A stretch of 64,000 nt of DNA from Candidatus Fusicatenibacter intestinigallinarum (GCA_019119555.1 DWWU01000021.1:54066-118065), one strand, 5' to 3'; counted from the stretch's first letter, positions 9,600 to 19,173 are shown. Translations and numbers: made by a program. Notes: a model not told the origin generated them from the letters alone.

Positions 9600-10469
9600 A
9601 TGTCAATATTAGAAGCCGTTCTGTTGGGAATCATTCAGGGAATTACGGAATTTCTGCCGGTCAGCAGTTCCGCACATCTTGTTCTTGCCCAGCAGCTACT
9701 GAATATACAGAACGATCCGACGATCCTGTTTGATCTCTCCCTGCACCTTGGCACGCTTGCTGCGGTGATCTGGTTTTTTCATAAGGATCTTCGCAAAGTT
9801 ATCCTGTCTCTGTTCGGTATTCTCCAGGATCTGATCTGCAATCTGAAGCTGTGGTTCCGCCACAGAAGCACAAATTCGGAAGAACCCTACCGGAAAGTTC
9901 TGTCTACCAATTACCGCAGACTGGCGTTTATGCTTGTGATCTCCGCGATTCCGACAGCCGTTATCGGCTTTCTGATGCGGGGGATTGCGGTTCTGGCTTT
10001 TGAATCGCTGCTGATGCCGGGCATCCTGTTTTTCATCACGGCGGTGATGCTCCTGGTGGCGGATATGGTTCCGAAAGGAAAAAAAATTCCACGGAACATG
10101 AAGCCGGGGGATGCGGTGATTGCCGGAGTCTTTCAGGGGTGTTCCGTGCTGCCGGGAATCTCCAGTTTCGGCACCGGATTTTCCGCCTGCCTTCTGGCCG
10201 GATTCAGCCGTAAATTTGCGGTAAAATATTCCATGCTCATGTCAATCCCTGCTGTGATCGGAGGAATGATTCTGGAGCTGACCTCTGTCAGCGGTCCGGT
10301 GTCTGCAGATCCCGGCGCGTACATCGTGGGAACCCTTGTTTCGGCGGTCGTCGCCTTTTTTTCAATACGCACGATGCTCCGGATTGTTTCTGGCATCAAA
10401 CCAAGAGTTTTTGCTTTCTACTGTGTGATCGTCGGCGTTATCTTCATCGCCGTGAGCTTTGCGCTGTAA
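9600..10469 (+). CDS. uppP: Undecaprenyl-diphosphatase UppP (BacA)
   Basis: Dephosphorylates C55-PP to recycle the lipid carrier for peptidoglycan; over-production is known to give bacitracin resistance. The 289-residue protein is all membrane helices. The two active-site motifs of the family are present: GIIQGITEFLPVSSSAHL near the N-terminus and GVFQGCSVLPGISSFG near residue 175. The start at ATG 9600 follows AGGAAAAGGA; the earlier in-frame ATG at 9549 lies next to the terminator hairpin and has no ribosome site. Confidence 0.95.
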   Translation: MSILEAVLLGIIQGITEFLPVSSSAHLVLAQQLLNIQNDPTILFDLSLHLGTLAAVIWFFHKDLRKVILSLFGILQDLICNLKLWFRHRSTNSEEPYRKVLSTNYRRLAFMLVISAIPTAVIGFLMRGIAVLAFESLLMPGILFFITAVMLLVADMVPKGKKIPRNMKPGDAVIAGVFQGCSVLPGISSFGTGFSACLLAGFSRKFAVKYSMLMSIPAVIGGMILELTSVSGPVSADPGAYIVGTLVSAVVAFFSIRTMLRIVSGIKPRVFAFYCVIVGVIFIAVSFAL

Positions 10470-10512
10470 CATCGGCGACAGTAAATCTGAATGATAGGGG
10501 AGGAACGCCTGA

Positions 10513-13017
10513 ATGGCAAATGCAACGAAAAACAAGCCCGCCGGCAGCAAGACCGATACCGCCCGAAAGGCATCGGCTGCAAAAAAGGCGACGGCACGAA
10601 AAAAGAACGGAACCTCCGGCAGAAAACGGGGACGTCCGGCAAAGAAAAAGCAGTCGGACGGAATCCGGGTCGAGATTATTCTTCTGACAGTACTTGCGGC
10701 TGCGATTCTTCTGATGCTGAGCAATTTCGGCGTCGGCGGGATTGTGGGAAATGCTGTCAGTGATTTCTTCTTCGGCCTGTTTGGAATTTCCGCCTGGATC
10801 TTCCCGATCCTGCTGTTCGGTCTGACCGCTTTTTACATTGCAAACAAGGACAATTCACTGGTCATCCGGAAACTGGGCGGCTGTATCGCATGTTATCTGT
10901 TGTTCTGTGCCTTTATGCAACTTCTCACCTCCGGATACAGCGAGACGACCAGAATTCCGGACTATTACAGCGACAGTGTTTACGATCACCTGGGCGGCGG
11001 ACTGTTCGGAGGTATCCTGGTACGGATCATCGGCCTTGCTTTCGGGGAAATCGGCGCTTATGTAATTGTGATCATCGGAATCATTATTTCAGCCATTATC
11101 ATGACACAGAAACCGTTTTTCACTTTCCTGCATGAGGGAGGCAGCCGAGTATGGAAGACTGCAAAAGAGCAGAGACAGCAGTCCGTGCAGCAGAAAAAAG
11201 AGGCGCAGCGGAAACGTGCGGCGCGTGTGTCGGAAGAGGAAAGCCCGGAGGAGGATGCGTCTGATTCCGGAAAAGAGCCGACGAAAAAGAAACGGTTTTT
11301 TGTTGATTTTAATCTGAAGGAAGAGGAACACACGCATCAGATGGCGATGCCGGAGCTGTCGATTCACAGAGCACAGGAGACGGAGGCGGCGGATGCTTCC
11401 GCCGCGGAACCGGAGGAGGTTCCGGAGTCCTCCGGCCGTAAGAGGCACTCCAATCCGAAATCATCACCGTCCGAAATCGCGGAGAATGTCACCGGCATCC
11501 GTCAGGAAATCAGCGAGCATCCTGCGCCGCCCAAAACGGCCTACAGATTTCCGCCGCTGTCTCTGCTGAAAAAAGGCGACCGCAAGGTTTCCGGAGACTC
11601 GGATGCTCATCTGAGAGAGACGGCCCGCAAGCTGGAACAGACGCTCCGCAATTTCGGAGTGAACGTTTCGGTCACCAATGTCAGCTGCGGTCCGACTGTG
11701 ACCCGGTATGAACTTCTGCCGGAACAGGGCGTCAAGGTCAGCAAAATCGTCAGTCTGACGGATGACATCAAACTGAATCTTGCGGCAGCGGATATCCGCA
11801 TCGAAGCGCCGATTCCGGGAAAAGCAGCCGTGGGAATTGAGGTTCCTAATGCAACGAACACGCCGGTTATGCTCCGGGATCTTCTGGAATCGCCGGCATT
11901 CAGGAAACATCCGTCGAACCTGGCTTTTGCAGTGGGAAAAGATATTGCAGGCCAGCCGGTTATCACGGATATCGCAAAAATGCCTCATCTTCTGATTGCA
12001 GGCGCCACAGGTTCCGGTAAGTCTGTCTGCATCAATACTCTGATTATGAGTATTCTGTACAAGGCGAAGCCGGAAGACGTCCGTCTGATTATGATCGATC
12101 CGAAAGTTGTGGAACTTTCCGTCTATAACGGAATCCCGCATCTTTTTATCCCAGTGGTCACGGACCCGAAAAAGGCGTCCGGCGCCCTGAACTGGGCGGT
12201 TTCTGAGATGACCGACCGTTATAACAAATTTGCCGAGTACAATGTCCGCGACATCCGCGGTTACAATGAGAAGATTGCCCGGGAAAAATCTGCTCCCGGC
12301 GGGGAAGCGCCTGTGAAAATGCCTCAGATTGTCATTATTGTGGACGAGCTTGCGGATCTGATGATGGTGGCTCCCGGCGAGGTCGAAGACGCGATCTGCC
12401 GCCTGGCACAGCTGGCACGGGCGGCGGGTATCCATCTGATCATCGCAACCCAGAGACCGTCCGTCAACGTAATTACCGGACTGATCAAGGCGAATATGCC
12501 GTCCCGTATCGCGTTTTCCGTGTCCTCCGGAGTGGACAGCCGGACGATTCTGGATATGAACGGTGCCGAAAAACTTCTCGGAAAGGGCGATATGCTCTTT
12601 AAACCCCAGGATTATCAGAAACCTGCCCGTCTGCAGGGCTCCTTTGTCTCTGACAAAGAGGTTTCCGATGTTGTCGCATTTTTGAAAGAACACTACGGCG
12701 AAGCTTCCTACAGTCCGGAAATGGAGCAGAAAATCAACAACGCTGTTTCTGAAACTGCCGCGGCAGCCGCTGCAGGCGGGGAAGAGCGGGACGCCTATTT
12801 CGTGGATGCCGGCAAGTGTATCATCGAGAAGGATAAGGCGTCGATCGGCATGCTTCAGAGGGTCTTTAAGATCGGCTTCAACCGTGCGGCGCGTATTATG
12901 GATCAGCTCTGCGAAGCCGGAGTGGTCGGGGAAGAGGAAGGCACAAAGCCAAGGAAGATTCTGATGACGATGGAACAGTTTGAAGAGTACCTCGGAGCTT
13001 CCGATTCGGCGGAGTGA
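10513..13017 (+). CDS. DNA translocase FtsK/SpoIIIE
   Basis: Pumps chromosomal DNA through the division or sporulation septum. The 834-residue protein has a basic Ala/Lys-rich leader (1-55), four membrane helices (about 56-200) and a low-complexity charged linker (about 215-340). The motor follows, with Walker A GATGSGKSVCI near residue 500 and Walker B IVIIVDELADLMM, and the C-terminal gamma winged helix (SIGMLQRVFKIGFNRAARIMDQL) reads polar DNA signals. GGGGAGG precedes the ATG. Only one such gene is seen here, so spoIIIE and ftsK cannot be told apart. Confidence 0.94.
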   Translation: MANATKNKPAGSKTDTARKASAAKKATARKKNGTSGRKRGRPAKKKQSDGIRVEIILLTVLAAAILLMLSNFGVGGIVGNAVSDFFFGLFGISAWIFPILLFGLTAFYIANKDNSLVIRKLGGCIACYLLFCAFMQLLTSGYSETTRIPDYYSDSVYDHLGGGLFGGILVRIIGLAFGEIGAYVIVIIGIIISAIIMTQKPFFTFLHEGGSRVWKTAKEQRQQSVQQKKEAQRKRAARVSEEESPEEDASDSGKEPTKKKRFFVDFNLKEEEHTHQMAMPELSIHRAQETEAADASAAEPEEVPESSGRKRHSNPKSSPSEIAENVTGIRQEISEHPAPPKTAYRFPPLSLLKKGDRKVSGDSDAHLRETARKLEQTLRNFGVNVSVTNVSCGPTVTRYELLPEQGVKVSKIVSLTDDIKLNLAAADIRIEAPIPGKAAVGIEVPNATNTPVMLRDLLESPAFRKHPSNLAFAVGKDIAGQPVITDIAKMPHLLIAGATGSGKSVCINTLIMSILYKAKPEDVRLIMIDPKVVELSVYNGIPHLFIPVVTDPKKASGALNWAVSEMTDRYNKFAEYNVRDIRGYNEKIAREKSAPGGEAPVKMPQIVIIVDELADLMMVAPGEVEDAICRLAQLARAAGIHLIIATQRPSVNVITGLIKANMPSRIAFSVSSGVDSRTILDMNGAEKLLGKGDMLFKPQDYQKPARLQGSFVSDKEVSDVVAFLKEHYGEASYSPEMEQKINNAVSETAAAAAAGGEERDAYFVDAGKCIIEKDKASIGMLQRVFKIGFNRAARIMDQLCEAGVVGEEEGTKPRKILMTMEQFEEYLGASDSAE

Positions 13018-13055
13018 ACCTTTGATTTCCCCTGTCAGAAAAACGTTCTGAAACG

Positions 13056-13160
13056 CTACTAACATGCTGCCCCGGAACGTGTCCGGCGGAGAATTTCCCG
13101 GTGTGTTCCGCGACAGCGTGTTAAAAACGCTGACGTTCAGCATCTGCCTTCGGTTCCTGT
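13056..13160 (+). other. Structured sequence upstream of nfnA (possible leader)
   Basis: The 182-nt gap before nfnA has no gene but folds well by eye. ACATGCTG/CAGCGTGT and CGGAAC/GTTCCG can close a long hairpin over about 13,061-13,123, and CTGACG/CGTCAG closes a second over about 13,128-13,169. No match to a known riboswitch was recognised. Confidence 0.35.
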
Positions 13161-13199
13161 CTGAGCGTCAGTATAAATTAATTATTTTAGGAGGATGTT

Positions 13200-14087
13200 A
13201 TGTACAAAATTGTAAAAGCGGAAAAACTCGCTGCAAACATTTTTCTTATGGAAGTGGAAGCGCCGCGGGTTGCAAAGCACTGTCTGCCAGGACAGTTTGT
13301 CATCGTCAAGATGGACGAAGAAGGGGAGCGTATTCCTCTGACGATCTGCGATTACAGCAGGGAAAAAGGTACGATCACCATCGTATTCCAGCCGATTGGT
13401 GAATCTACGATGCGCATGGCTGAGCTGAAGGAAGGCGATGCGTTTATGGATTTCGTAGGTCCTCTGGGACAGCCGTCGGAATTCTGCAAGGAAGATCCGG
13501 AAGAGCTGAAAAAGAAGAAAATCGTCTTTGTTGCCGGCGGCGTCGGCACAGCACCGGTTTATCCGCAGGCAAAATGGCTGCATGAGCACGGCATTGAAGC
13601 GGATGTCATCATCGGGGCGCGAAACAAGGACCTGATTATTCTGGAAGAGGAATTCAGAAAAGTCTGCAATCTGTACATCACCACCGATGACGGTTCTTAT
13701 GTCCGTAAAGGAATGGGAACGGATGTGCTTCGCGATCTGGTTCAGAACCAGGGCAAGCAGTATGATGTGTGCGTAGCGATCGGACCGATGATCATGATGA
13801 AATTCGTCTGTCTGCTGACCAAGGAGCTTGGCATCCATACCATCGTCAGCATGAACCCGATCATGGTGGACGGTACCGGAATGTGCGGCGCCTGCCGCGT
13901 AACCGTAGGCGGAGAAGTGAAATTTGCCTGCGTGGACGGCCCTGAGTTTGACGGACATCTGATCAATTTTGATGAGGCAATGAAACGCCAGCAGATGTAT
14001 AAGACAGAGGAGGGCCGTGCGATCCTCAGATATCAGGAAGGGAAAACGCATCACGGCGGATGCGGACATTGCGGAGGTGACAAATAA
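13200..14087 (+). CDS. nfnA: NfnA-type ferredoxin-NADP+ reductase subunit (NfnAB transhydrogenase, small subunit)
   Basis: The small subunit of the electron-bifurcating NADH-dependent reduced ferredoxin:NADP+ oxidoreductase. The 295-residue protein has a ferredoxin-reductase FAD domain (RIPLTICDYS), an NAD(H) site (VFVAGGVGTAPVYPQA) and a C-terminal [2Fe-2S] site (DGTGMCGACRV then FACVDGPEF). An HHGGCGHCGGDK tail is unusual and may bind metal. Family relatives are annotated as sulfide dehydrogenase SudB or PyrK-like. AGGAGG precedes ATG 13200. The stop overlaps the nfnB start by one nucleotide, which implies tight coupling. Confidence 0.9.
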   Translation: MYKIVKAEKLAANIFLMEVEAPRVAKHCLPGQFVIVKMDEEGERIPLTICDYSREKGTITIVFQPIGESTMRMAELKEGDAFMDFVGPLGQPSEFCKEDPEELKKKKIVFVAGGVGTAPVYPQAKWLHEHGIEADVIIGARNKDLIILEEEFRKVCNLYITTDDGSYVRKGMGTDVLRDLVQNQGKQYDVCVAIGPMIMMKFVCLLTKELGIHTIVSMNPIMVDGTGMCGACRVTVGGEVKFACVDGPEFDGHLINFDEAMKRQQMYKTEEGRAILRYQEGKTHHGGCGHCGGDK

Positions 14088-15481
14088 TGGCAAAAGGATT
14101 GACAAGAGTACCGGTTCGTGAACAGGATCCGAAAGTACGTGCAACAAATTTCGACGAGGTATGTCTCGGTTATAATCAGGAAGAGGCAATGGAAGAGGCT
14201 TCCCGCTGCCTGAACTGCAAGAATGCGAAATGTATTACCGGCTGTCCGGTAAATATCAATATCCCCGGATTTATCTCCCAGGTGAAAGAAGGAAACATCG
14301 AAGAGGCTTATAAAATTATCAGCGAGTCCAGCGCTCTTCCGGCAGTCTGCGGACGTGTCTGCCCACAGGAAAGCCAGTGCGAGGGAAAATGTATCCGCGG
14401 CATCAAGGGCGATCCGGTATCCATCGGAAAACTGGAGCGTTTTGTCGCTGACTGGGCGAAAGAGAACAATATAAAACCCGCTGCTGCGGCAGAGAAGAAC
14501 GGCCATAAGGTTGCAGTGATCGGTTCCGGTCCTGCCGGCCTTACCTGTGCCGGCGATCTTGCCCGTCTCGGATATGAAGTGACAATTTTTGAGGCGCTCC
14601 ACAAGGCTGGCGGCGTGCTCAGCTACGGAATTCCGGAATTCCGTCTCCCGAAAGACAAGGTTGTTGCCGCTGAAATCGAGAATGTCAAATCTCTCGGCGT
14701 AAATATTGAGACAAATGTAATTATCGGAAAATCTGTCACCATTGATGAACTGATGCAGGAAGAGGGATATGAGGCAGTCTTCATCGGTTCCGGCGCAGGT
14801 CTCCCGATGTTTATGGGAATCCCGGGCGAACAGGCAAACGGCGTGTTCTCTGCAAACGAGTACCTGACCAGAAACAATCTGATGAAAGCATACCGGGAGG
14901 ATTACGACACACCGATTGCAAGAGGAAAGAAAGTTGCGGTTGTCGGCGGTGGAAACGTTGCGATGGACGCTGCAAGAACAGCGCTTCGTCTTGGCGCGGA
15001 AGTACATATCATTTACCGGCGTTCCGAGGCAGAGCTTCCGGCCCGTGTGGAGGAAGTTCACCATGCGAAGGAAGAAGGAGTGATCTTTGATCTTCTGACC
15101 AATCCGGTAGAAATTCTGACAGATGAAAACGACTGGGTAACCGGCATCCGCTGCATCCGCATGGAGCTGGGCGAGCCGGACGCCTCCGGAAGAAGACGCC
15201 CTGTTGAGATTCCGGGGTCCGAATTTGAGTTTGAGGTGGATACGGTAATCATGTCCCTGGGAACCTCCCCGAACCCGCTGATTTCTTCCACGACCTATGG
15301 GCTGGACGTCAACAGAAGAAAATGCATTATTGCCGACGAGGAGTTCGGAAAAACTTCCAAAGAAGGCGTATATGCAGGCGGAGACGCCGTGACGGGAGCT
15401 GCAACGGTAATCCTTGCCATGGGCGCAGGCAAAGCCGGAGCAAAGGGCATTCACGAGTACATTATGGGAAAACAGGAGTAA
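14087..15481 (+). CDS. nfnB: NfnB-type NADPH-binding subunit (GltD-like)
   Basis: The large subunit of the NfnAB transhydrogenase. It resembles the small subunit of glutamate synthase and is often annotated gltA/gltD. The N-terminal part carries two [4Fe-4S] clusters (CLNCKNAKCITGCP and CGRVCPQESQCEGKC). FAD binds at VAVIGSGPAGLTCAG and NADPH at VAVVGGGNVAMDAARTA; the C-terminal GGDAVTGAATVILAMGAG closes the FAD site. Its 464 residues are normal. The absence of a glutamate synthase large subunit and the adjacency to nfnA favour the Nfn role over GOGAT. Confidence 0.92.
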   Translation: MAKGLTRVPVREQDPKVRATNFDEVCLGYNQEEAMEEASRCLNCKNAKCITGCPVNINIPGFISQVKEGNIEEAYKIISESSALPAVCGRVCPQESQCEGKCIRGIKGDPVSIGKLERFVADWAKENNIKPAAAAEKNGHKVAVIGSGPAGLTCAGDLARLGYEVTIFEALHKAGGVLSYGIPEFRLPKDKVVAAEIENVKSLGVNIETNVIIGKSVTIDELMQEEGYEAVFIGSGAGLPMFMGIPGEQANGVFSANEYLTRNNLMKAYREDYDTPIARGKKVAVVGGGNVAMDAARTALRLGAEVHIIYRRSEAELPARVEEVHHAKEEGVIFDLLTNPVEILTDENDWVTGIRCIRMELGEPDASGRRRPVEIPGSEFEFEVDTVIMSLGTSPNPLISSTTYGLDVNRRKCIIADEEFGKTSKEGVYAGGDAVTGAATVILAMGAGKAGAKGIHEYIMGKQE

Positions 15482-15487
15482 TCAGTG

Positions 15488-15790
15488 ATGGTACATCATA
15501 TTGTTATGTGGAATTTCAGGAGCGAGGTTCCTGAAGAAGAGCGTCCTGCGCGGATGAAAGACATGGCAGAGCATCTGGAAGGACTTGTCGGCACCGTCCC
15601 GGGTCTTCTGAGTGCAAAGTTTGTTTCTGCACCGCTTCCCTCCAGCACACACGATATGGCGCTTGTCACAACGCTGGAAAAGGCTGAGGATGTGGCTGTC
15701 TACGGAAGCCATCCCGCCCATGTGAATGTTGCGGATACTTATGTAAGGCCGTATGTCTGCGGGCGCGCATGCATAGACTATGAAGAGTAG
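15488..15790 (+). CDS. Dabb-domain (stress-responsive A/B barrel) protein
   Basis: A 100-residue single-domain protein of the dimeric alpha/beta barrel family, starting MVHHIVMWNF and containing DMALVTTLEKAEDVAVYGSHPAH. The family is widespread but its bacterial role is unknown. It starts 6 nt after the nfnB stop, so it is likely in the nfnAB operon. ATG 15488 is preferred; the adjacent GTG 15485 is an alternative. Confidence 0.8.
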   Translation: MVHHIVMWNFRSEVPEEERPARMKDMAEHLEGLVGTVPGLLSAKFVSAPLPSSTHDMALVTTLEKAEDVAVYGSHPAHVNVADTYVRPYVCGRACIDYEE

Positions 15791-15905
15791 AATCTAAACT
15801 GTATTTTGGGAACCCTGCGCATGGCAGCATGTGCAGGGCCTTCCTGTCTGTAACGGAAAATACAGATTCTCTGCAGCTGAAAAAATGGGGAAGGAGAGAG
15901 CGACT

Positions 15906-16385
15906 GTGAAAGTGACGATTCTCACGGTAGGAAAACTGAAGGAAAAATATCTGAGAGATGCTGTCGCCGAGTATTCCAAGCGTCTCAGCCGCTACTGCAA
16001 ACTGGAGATCCTTGAGGTGGCGGATGAAAAGGTTCCGGAGAATGCCGGACCCGCGGCGGAAGAAGCTATCCGCCAGAAGGAGGGCGAACGGCTGATGAAA
16101 TATATTCGTAGCGACGCCTATGTGATCACTCTGGAGATCGGTGGAGCCATGCTGGACTCCGTGGAGTTTTCACGCAAAGTGGAACAGTTGGGCGTACAGG
16201 GAAAAAGCCATCTGATTTTTGTGATCGGCGGCTCCATCGGCCTGGGAAAAGAGATTCTGGACCGCTCCGACTATGCGCTCAGCTTTTCCAGAATGACGTT
16301 TCCGCATCAGTTGATGCGGGTGATCCTTCTGGAACAGATTTACCGGGGATTCCGGATTGCAGAAGGAGCGCCTTATCATAAATAA
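15906..16385 (+). CDS. rlmH: 23S rRNA (pseudouridine1915-N3)-methyltransferase RlmH
   Basis: Methylates the pseudouridine at position 1915 in helix 69 of 23S rRNA. The 159-residue length from GTG 15906 matches the family exactly, and AAGGAG (15891-15896) is 9 nt upstream. The SPOUT knot is visible: LEIGGAMLDSVEFS, HLIFVIGGSIGLG for SAM binding, and the C-terminal FPHQLMRVILLEQIYRGF. The preceding in-frame codons back to 15831 are not conserved. Confidence 0.96.
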   Translation: MKVTILTVGKLKEKYLRDAVAEYSKRLSRYCKLEILEVADEKVPENAGPAAEEAIRQKEGERLMKYIRSDAYVITLEIGGAMLDSVEFSRKVEQLGVQGKSHLIFVIGGSIGLGKEILDRSDYALSFSRMTFPHQLMRVILLEQIYRGFRIAEGAPYHK

Positions 16386-16471
16386 GCCGCGAAAGAAAAA
16401 GCTTTGATAGTTCCTTACTGGCTGTAAGGGATATTAACCATAAATATATTGTAGCAGGAGGTGTATGGGAA

Positions 16472-16981
16472 ATGCTGATCAGACAGGAAAAAAGGGAGGA
16501 TTATCCGGAGGTCTATGAACTGATCAAACAGGCGTTTGCATCGGCGGAACATGCCGACGGCAATGAACAGGATCTTGTGGAAGCGCTCCGGAAGAGCGAT
16601 GCGTTTCTCTCGGAGCTGTCACTGGTCGCCGAAGAGGACGGGAAACTGGCAGGACATATTCTGTTTACGAAAGCAAACGTGGGAGACCGTCAGGTGCTTG
16701 TGCTGGCGCCTCTGTCGGTGAGACCGGAAATGCAGCGCCGCGGAATCGGCACCGCGCTGATCCGCGAGGGACACAGGATCGCCAGGAAACTGGGATATCC
16801 TTTTTCTCTGGTTCTCGGAAGTGAAACCTATTATCCGAGAATGGGCTATGTACCGGCGGAACAGTTTGGGGTGCGTGTGCCGGGAGGAATGCCCTCCGCG
16901 AATTTTATGGCGGTGCGCCTGGATGAGAACGCGGGGGATCTCTGCGGCGATGTGATTTACGCGAAAGAATTCGGGATCTGA
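16472..16981 (+). CDS. GNAT-family N-acetyltransferase (YhbS-like)
   Basis: A 169-residue acyl-CoA N-acyltransferase. The acetyl-CoA site is VRPEMQRRGIGTALIREG; the N-terminal MLIRQEKREDYPEVYELIKQAF and the GSETYYPRMGY segment match the YhbS subgroup. The substrate is unknown. A CAGGAGG box precedes the ATG. The MATE gene follows 14 nt after the stop. Confidence 0.85.
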   Translation: MLIRQEKREDYPEVYELIKQAFASAEHADGNEQDLVEALRKSDAFLSELSLVAEEDGKLAGHILFTKANVGDRQVLVLAPLSVRPEMQRRGIGTALIREGHRIARKLGYPFSLVLGSETYYPRMGYVPAEQFGVRVPGGMPSANFMAVRLDENAGDLCGDVIYAKEFGI

Positions 16982-16995
16982 GGAGGAGAGTTGTT

Positions 16996-18387
16996 TTGAA
17001 GTCGGGACAGAAACCGGATAAAACAGAAATTTTTGAATCTGTGCCTGTCCGCAGGGCGGTGAGCATGCAGATTCTTCCGGCGATTGCAAGTCAGATGATT
17101 GCGCTGATTTACAATCTCGCTGACACGTACTTTGTCGGAATGCTGAATGAACCGGATCAGACGGCGGCAGTGACGGTCGTTTATTCCTCTTTCGTAATGC
17201 TGACAGCTGTCTCCAATCTGTTTGGAGTCGGCGGAGCCAGCGCGCTTTCCAGGGCGCTCGGGAAAAAATCACCGGAGGACGCCAGAGGAATTGCAGCTGT
17301 CTCAATCTGGGGCGGGCTGCTTTGTTCCATCCTTTTTTCACTGCTGTTTCTGATATTTTCCCGCCCGATTCTGATTGTGTGCGGCGCGACGCCGGAGATT
17401 TATGAGACTGCTTTCAGATATGCGCTCTGGGTAGTTGTCATCGGCGGACCGGGAACGATTCTGAATACACTTCTGGCAAATCTCATAAGAGCAGAGGGAA
17501 ACGCGGCGGCGGCATCTTTCGGAGTTTCCTTTGGGGGAATTCTGAATATGATTCTGGATCCTTTATTTGTTCTGCCCCGTTTTCTCCATATGGGTGCCGC
17601 AGGCGCCGGCATGGCCACTGCATGTTCCAATCTGGCGGCAGTTCTGTTCTTTCTGATTTATCTTGCTGTAAAACGTGGGAGAACCGTGGTAAGTCTTCAG
17701 CCTTCCCGCCTCCGGTATACATCCCGTTATCTGAGAACGATTTTAAGTATCGGTTTTCCGTCGGCGGTACAGTATGCGCTGACTGTCGTCGCCATAGCCG
17801 CTCAGTCAGGCTTTGTCGCGAAATATACCACAGAGGCTGTGGCTGCGCTGGGGATTGTAAAAAAACTGGATCAGCTCCCTTTATATTTTTCCATCGGAGT
17901 ATCCAACGGGCTTCTTCCTCTGCTGGCATACAATTATTCCGCAGGAAACCAGAAGAGGAGAGAAGAGATCTTCCGGCTGGGCTGCTCGATTTCTCTGGGA
18001 TTCTCCCTGCTCTGTCTCGTTGTCTACGAAATTTTTGCGCCTGGTCTGGCCGCTCTGTTTATTGACGATCCGCTGACCATTCAGTACGGTTCGGAATTCC
18101 TCAGACGGATGGTGACAGCGATGCCGATGATGTCTGTCTGCTATCCGATGATCATACAGTTCCAGGCCATGGGAAAATTCAAAGAATCCCTGGTGTGCTC
18201 CGTTATCCGGAAAGGGGTTCTTGATATTCCTCTTCTCTTTTTCATGAATCGGTTTTTCGGGCTCTACGGATGTATGTGGGTACAGCCGATTGTCGATTCC
18301 CTTTCACTCATTGTGGCGGGGATGTTCTACCGGAAACTGAAAAAGACGGAAGGGAGTGTCGCAAAATCATCTATAATGGATGATTGA
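16996..18387 (+). CDS. MATE-family multidrug efflux transporter
   Basis: A 463-residue, 12-helix sodium- or proton-coupled exporter of organic cations and drugs. The duplicated MATE core is clear (IASQMIALIYNLADTYFVG, GGASALSRALGKKSPEDA, LLANLIRAEGNAAAASFG, NMILDPLFVLP). The start is TTG 16996 behind AGGAGGAGAG. It is probably co-transcribed with the GNAT gene just upstream. The transported compound cannot be inferred. Confidence 0.92.
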   Translation: MKSGQKPDKTEIFESVPVRRAVSMQILPAIASQMIALIYNLADTYFVGMLNEPDQTAAVTVVYSSFVMLTAVSNLFGVGGASALSRALGKKSPEDARGIAAVSIWGGLLCSILFSLLFLIFSRPILIVCGATPEIYETAFRYALWVVVIGGPGTILNTLLANLIRAEGNAAAASFGVSFGGILNMILDPLFVLPRFLHMGAAGAGMATACSNLAAVLFFLIYLAVKRGRTVVSLQPSRLRYTSRYLRTILSIGFPSAVQYALTVVAIAAQSGFVAKYTTEAVAALGIVKKLDQLPLYFSIGVSNGLLPLLAYNYSAGNQKRREEIFRLGCSISLGFSLLCLVVYEIFAPGLAALFIDDPLTIQYGSEFLRRMVTAMPMMSVCYPMIIQFQAMGKFKESLVCSVIRKGVLDIPLLFFMNRFFGLYGCMWVQPIVDSLSLIVAGMFYRKLKKTEGSVAKSSIMDD

Positions 18388-18418
18388 GCGGCACTTTCGC
18401 TCACTTCATCTATTTTGC
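18360..18418. terminator. Probable bidirectional terminator between the MATE and ttcA-like genes
   Basis: TGAGCG/CGCTCA forms the core around a 7-nt loop at about 18,385-18,403, extended by GATGA/TCATC and by GCAAAAT/ATTTTGC. The MATE stop codon lies in the left arm. It separates convergent genes. Confidence 0.6.
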
Positions 18419-18438
18419 AGCAGCCCCTTTTGTCCGTC

Positions 18439-19173
18439 TTAACGTTTATGGGGGATTCTTTCGGGCCATCCCGGAAGTCCCGCATTGAGAACTGCCGAGA
18501 ACATTCTTTCCTTGACACCGGGATTTTCCCTGTTCAGCTGAGCCAGAAGCTCTTTGACATACTGGCGCTTGGTGTGTCCGTCGGCCGGACATGGGCTTTT
18601 TACTACCGGAAGCTGGTATTTATTACAGAAGCCGATAACGTCCGCCTCGTTGACATACATCATGGGGCGGATGACGGTCAGATCCATGCGGTCCAGGTAG
18701 GTACGCGGGGAAAAAGAATGAAAACGTCCCTCATAGATCAGAGACATCATCATGGTTTCCACGATATCATCCCGGTGATGGGCATAAGCCACCTTATTGC
18801 AGCCTCTGGCCTTAATCGCTTCATTCAGCGCGCCCTTTCTCATCTTTGCACACAGAGAACAGGGATTGGTTTCCCTGCGTTCATCGAATACAATTTTTGC
18901 AATTTCCGTCCTGACAATCGTATAAGGAACCTCCAGTTCATCGCACAGGGCCTGTATACGGCTCAAATCCAGGTTTTCAAACCCGAGATCCACCGTCACT
19001 GCCTCCAGTTCAAAATGCTTCGGATAGAAGCGTCTGAGGCCATGAAGCGCATAGAGAAGTGTCAGCGAATCTTTTCCGCCGGAAATTCCCACTGCGATTC
19101 TGTCCCCTTCGTCAATCATCTGATATTCGTCTATCGCTTTTCGCGTATAGCTTAACAGCTGCTGAAGCCTCAT
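18439..19173 (-). CDS. ttcA: TtcA-family tRNA 2-thiolation ATPase
   Basis: An N-type ATP pyrophosphatase that activates a tRNA base for sulfur insertion (s2C32 in the TtcA group). The PP-loop SGGKDSLTLLYAL, the two cysteines of CSLCAKMRKG and a third cysteine in SPCPADG fit the iron-sulfur TtcA/TtuA class. About 244 residues. ATG 19173 has the best spacing from GGAGGA; an adjacent ATG 19176 is nearly as good. Two copies of the intergenic B-hairpin lie between this gene and the divergent dtd. Confidence 0.85.
   Translation of the reverse strand: MRLQQLLSYTRKAIDEYQMIDEGDRIAVGISGGKDSLTLLYALHGLRRFYPKHFELEAVTVDLGFENLDLSRIQALCDELEVPYTIVRTEIAKIVFDERRETNPCSLCAKMRKGALNEAIKARGCNKVAYAHHRDDIVETMMMSLIYEGRFHSFSPRTYLDRMDLTVIRPMMYVNEADVIGFCNKYQLPVVKSPCPADGHTKRQYVKELLAQLNRENPGVKERMFSAVLNAGLPGWPERIPHKR

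Noticed and set aside
11464..13143. 559-codon open frame antisense to the FtsK/SpoIIIE gene
   Set aside because: Shadow of a well-conserved translocase. Composition is rich in Arg, His and Phe as expected for antisense frames; no domain or ribosome site.
14051..15454. Long open frame antisense to nfnB
   Set aside because: Entirely overlaps nfnB; no family resemblance.
14087..15481. nfnB as the small subunit of glutamate synthase
   Set aside because: No large glutamate synthase subunit is nearby and it overlaps nfnA; the Nfn transhydrogenase fits the pair better.
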